Source: CAZKNF01 sp964554105 (GTDB lineage Bacteria; Bacteroidota; Rhodothermia; Rhodothermales; VXPQ01). Taken from it: DNA of 8,265 nucleotides. The notes under the pieces were generated by a model, which made no database searches, was not told the DNA's origin, and saw only the letters and a program-made list of their open reading frames with translations. The position numbers and the translations under genes were made by a program. Shown piece after piece: positions 6,432 through 8,265 of this stretch; position 1 is the stretch's first letter, and each line of letters opens with the position of its first letter. Location of the stretch: NCBI GenBank assembly GCA_964554105.1, contig CAZKNF010000103.1:1-8265 (forward strand), written 5' to 3'.

Positions 6432-6770
6432 GTGTTTCGCGACTTCTTCCTCGGCTTCATCCGCGTGCATATTTTGCACCATGCATCGATCGAGCCAATC
6501 TACGGCCTAGCTATGCTCAGAGAACTCCGGCGGCATGGATACGAGCTGAGTCCGGGTACGCTCTATCCCATCCTCCACAAACTCGAAGACCAGGGTCTGC
6601 TGGAACGTGAGGAACGCGTAGTCGCCGGAAAGGTGCGCAAATACTATACGGCGACGCCGGCCGGAGGAGCGACCCTCCAGGAGGTAAAGGGGAAAATCCA
6701 TGAGCTCGTAAATGAAGTGCTGCAAGACGGTAGCGCCGATCGACTTCCAGAACCGCCGGAGCAGACATGA
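6432..6770 (+). CDS. PadR-family transcriptional repressor
   Basis: A short winged-helix regulator of 112 residues, the size of the PadR subfamily that lacks the long C-terminal helical domain; it should act as a cytosolic dimer. The diagnostic pattern is clear: IYGLAMLREL (23-32), the recognition region LSPGTLYPILHKLEDQGLL (39-57), and the wing with RKYYTATPAGGATL (69-82), followed by a dimerising helix at 83-98 and a Pro/Glu-rich tail. It starts with GTG, supported by GAGG at 6420-6423 with an eight-base spacer. A later start would remove helix 1. Its position directly upstream of a chromate transporter on the same strand suggests it controls that gene and itself, with chromate or a related oxyanion stress as the likely signal; that link is inferred from context. 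Confidence 0.9.
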   Translation: MFRDFFLGFIRVHILHHASIEPIYGLAMLRELRRHGYELSPGTLYPILHKLEDQGLLEREERVVAGKVRKYYTATPAGGATLQEVKGKIHELVNEVLQDGSADRLPEPPEQT

Positions 6771-6771
6771 C

Positions 6772-6897
6772 ATGATCTGTGGCCACCGCCATCATATTGC
6801 GATGCTGCTCGGTTCGATTTGCCTCCTGATTGCGGATGGTGGACCGTACTCCGCCGACGCATTTTTCGCGCGTCGCAGCCGCTCGTCTGAACTGTAG
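6772..6897 (+). CDS. Possible 41-codon small ORF between padR and chrA
   Basis: An ATG one base after the padR stop opens a 41-codon frame, and GGAG (6758-6761) lies ten bases upstream. The product starts with a His/Arg-containing segment, then a hydrophobic run (MLLGSICLLIA, residues 11-21) and ends with a basic tail, SRSSEL. This could be a small membrane or exported peptide translationally coupled to padR, or just a chance frame in the spacer. No family is recognised. The 147-base gap before chrA otherwise holds nothing I can identify. Confidence 0.2.
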   Translation: MICGHRHHIAMLLGSICLLIADGGPYSADAFFARRSRSSEL

Positions 6898-6917
6898 AGC
6901 CGGCAGCCGGTGAATGC

Positions 6918-8219
6918 ATGATTGATCCAAGCAACAAATCCACCCCGCCCAGACCGGACGAAGGCGAGCATCAGGACATCGGGCGCCGCGAACGTCCGGC
7001 CGGTCGGCCTCCCGATGAGGCGGAAAGGCTGGATGAGGCGGATGCCGAGGCCAGGGAGCGGGGCCCGCTGGGAGAGGTCGCACGACTCTTTCTAAAGCTC
7101 GGCGTGATTGCCTTCGGCGGTCCGGCCGCGCACATCGCGATGATGGAGGACGAGGTCGTCACGCGCCGCGGATGGATCGACCGCCAGCACTTTCTCGATC
7201 TGATCGGCGCGACCAATCTCATCCCGGGCCCGAATTCGACCGAGATGACGATGCACATCGGATACGAACGAGCGGGGTGGCCCGGCCTTTTCGTCGCCGG
7301 CTCATGCTTCATTTTCCCGGCCGTGATAATCACCGGTTTTTTCGGATGGTTGTACGTCGAATACGGCTCCCTGCCGCAGGTCGAGCCATTTCTCTATGGA
7401 ATCAAGCCCGCGGTGATTGCCGTGATTCTCGGCGCGGTCTGGAAGCTCGGGCGGGCAGCAGTCAAGAGCTGGCGCTTTGCCGTTCTTGGCGTCTCCGTCG
7501 CCGCCGCCGTTCTCCTGGGCACAGGAGAAATTACGGCACTTCTCGTGGGCGGCGTCGTCGGTACGCTATGGCTGCGAATGATCGGCTATGACAGCTCGCG
7601 AACCGCGCGCCGATTCGTACCCGTTCTCCTTCTCCAGAACGCGGGCTCGGCGGCCGGCGGCGCGGCGGCGGGTGCTGCGGGTGCGGCGGTGAGCGTGTCG
7701 CTGTGGAAGCTGTTCCTCTTCTTTCTCAAAGTAGGCGCGGTCCTCTACGGCAGCGGCTACGTGCTCGTCGCCTTCCTCGAAGGCGGTCTCGTCCAGGACT
7801 ATGGATGGCTCACGCAGGAACAGCTGCTCGACGCCATCGCCATCGGACAATTTACTCCCGGTCCGGTGCTTTCCACGGCGACGTTCATCGGATACATCAT
7901 CGAAGGCATTCCCGGCGCCGCTCTCGCCACACTCGGCATCTTCCTGCCATCATTCTTTTTCGTGTTGATTCTGAATCCCATCATCCCCCGGCTGCGTGAA
8001 TCGGTATGGCTGTCGGCGTTCCTCGACGCCGTGAACGTGGCGGCCGTCGCCCTGATGATCGCCGTCACCATCGAGCTCGGCGCCTCGACACTCACGACCT
8101 GGCAGGCCTGGCTGATCGCGCTGCTCGCGGCTGTCGCAGCCCTGCGGTTTCGCGTAAACGCGGCGTGGCTCGTGCTCGGCGGCGCCGTGCTCGGGTGGGT
8201 GGTCCTTCAGATCGGCTAG
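6918..8219 (+). CDS. chrA: Chromate transporter of the CHR family (two-domain ChrA)
   Basis: An inner-membrane transporter of the long-chain CHR family, which export chromate and probably related oxyanions. The two homologous halves are visible. The N-half has FLKLGVIAFGGPAAHIAMME (58-77) and NLIPGPNSTEM (100-110). The C-half has FLKVGAVLYGSGYVLVAFL (269-287) and FTPGPVLSTATFIGY (312-326). A Gly/Ala-rich linker at 242-258 joins them. Hydrophobic segments cover most of residues 118-217 and 263-430, consistent with ten or more helices. At 433 residues it is slightly long for the family because of an extra hydrophilic, acidic and Arg-rich N-terminus (about 1-48), where homologues usually begin close to the GEVARLFLKLG segment. 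No good Shine-Dalgarno precedes the ATG, and I see no convincing in-frame ATG or GTG nearer the conserved region. Same strand as padR, so likely one transcript. Sulfate or another anion as substrate cannot be excluded. Confidence 0.92.
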   Translation: MIDPSNKSTPPRPDEGEHQDIGRRERPAGRPPDEAERLDEADAEARERGPLGEVARLFLKLGVIAFGGPAAHIAMMEDEVVTRRGWIDRQHFLDLIGATNLIPGPNSTEMTMHIGYERAGWPGLFVAGSCFIFPAVIITGFFGWLYVEYGSLPQVEPFLYGIKPAVIAVILGAVWKLGRAAVKSWRFAVLGVSVAAAVLLGTGEITALLVGGVVGTLWLRMIGYDSSRTARRFVPVLLLQNAGSAAGGAAAGAAGAAVSVSLWKLFLFFLKVGAVLYGSGYVLVAFLEGGLVQDYGWLTQEQLLDAIAIGQFTPGPVLSTATFIGYIIEGIPGAALATLGIFLPSFFFVLILNPIIPRLRESVWLSAFLDAVNVAAVALMIAVTIELGASTLTTWQAWLIALLAAVAALRFRVNAAWLVLGGAVLGWVVLQIG

Positions 8220-8223
8220 CCAT

Positions 8224-8246
8224 TCCTCACCTTCCTCGAGTGAGGA
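8224..8246 (+). terminator. Terminator-like hairpin after chrA
   Basis: TCCTCAC (8224-8230) and GTGAGGA (8240-8246) form a perfect seven-pair stem with a nine-base loop, beginning four bases after the chrA stop. The following TTAGTTCG is only mildly T-rich, so it is a poor intrinsic terminator. It may act with Rho or only stabilise the 3' end. Confidence 0.35.
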
Positions 8247-8265
8247 TTAGTTCGCCGGTCCACGT

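Noticed and set aside
6316..6510. Open frame upstream of and overlapping padR
   Set aside because: It starts in the promoter region, has no Shine-Dalgarno or recognisable motif, and overlaps padR in another frame.
6517..7083. 188-codon minus-strand frame across padR, the spacer and the chrA start
   Set aside because: Low-complexity Arg/Pro-rich product that overlaps two well-supported genes; no Shine-Dalgarno or family resemblance.
7639..7691. GCG-rich, repeat-like stretch in chrA
   Set aside because: It encodes the Gly/Ala linker between the two CHR domains, and the low complexity follows from that protein composition.

Overview
The window is a bacterial chromosomal segment of moderately high G+C, densely packed, with no phage, insertion sequence, CRISPR array, tRNA or rRNA that I can see. 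Lineage cannot be fixed from these genes. The mix (Tat-exported class V aminotransferase, tandem-RCK potassium channel, membrane-embedded MutS-like ATPase, short PadR repressor, several starts without a clear Shine-Dalgarno) would fit Rhodothermota, Gemmatimonadota or a similar environmental lineage; this is a low-confidence inference.

Layout. Bases 1-30 hold the first ten codons of a minus-strand gene leaving the window. Bases 31-392 are a divergent promoter region. It has a good minus-strand sigma70-type promoter, a leader that could hide the Shine-Dalgarno of the outgoing gene in a hairpin, and a weaker plus-strand promoter. Two plus-strand genes follow, 19 bases apart: a Tat/lipoprotein-type PLP enzyme (393-1709) and a two-TM potassium channel subunit with two cytosolic RCK modules (1729-3429). 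Converging on them with a 13-base gap is a minus-strand pair: a metallophosphoesterase (5447-6232), then 6 bases downstream a MutS-family ATPase carrying predicted transmembrane helices (3443-5440). A 199-base divergent region (6233-6431) holds two palindromes. The plus-strand unit after it is a PadR-family repressor (6432-6770), a possible 41-codon small ORF, and a two-domain chromate-type transporter (6918-8219), with a weak terminator-like hairpin just past the last stop.

How the genes may work together. PadR and ChrA form a plausible self-contained anion-efflux unit, with PadR repressing its own promoter through the palindrome at 6397-6416 and being relieved by chromate or a related signal. 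The phosphoesterase and the MutS-like protein look translationally coupled, because the MutS Shine-Dalgarno overlaps the phosphoesterase stop codon; no shared pathway is known to me. The aminotransferase and channel are probably co-transcribed, again without an obvious functional link. I found no clear new multi-gene system. The items most worth following are the membrane-anchored MutS-like protein, the Tat-lipoprotein PLP enzyme, the Shine-Dalgarno-masking leader at the left edge, and the putative PadR operator.
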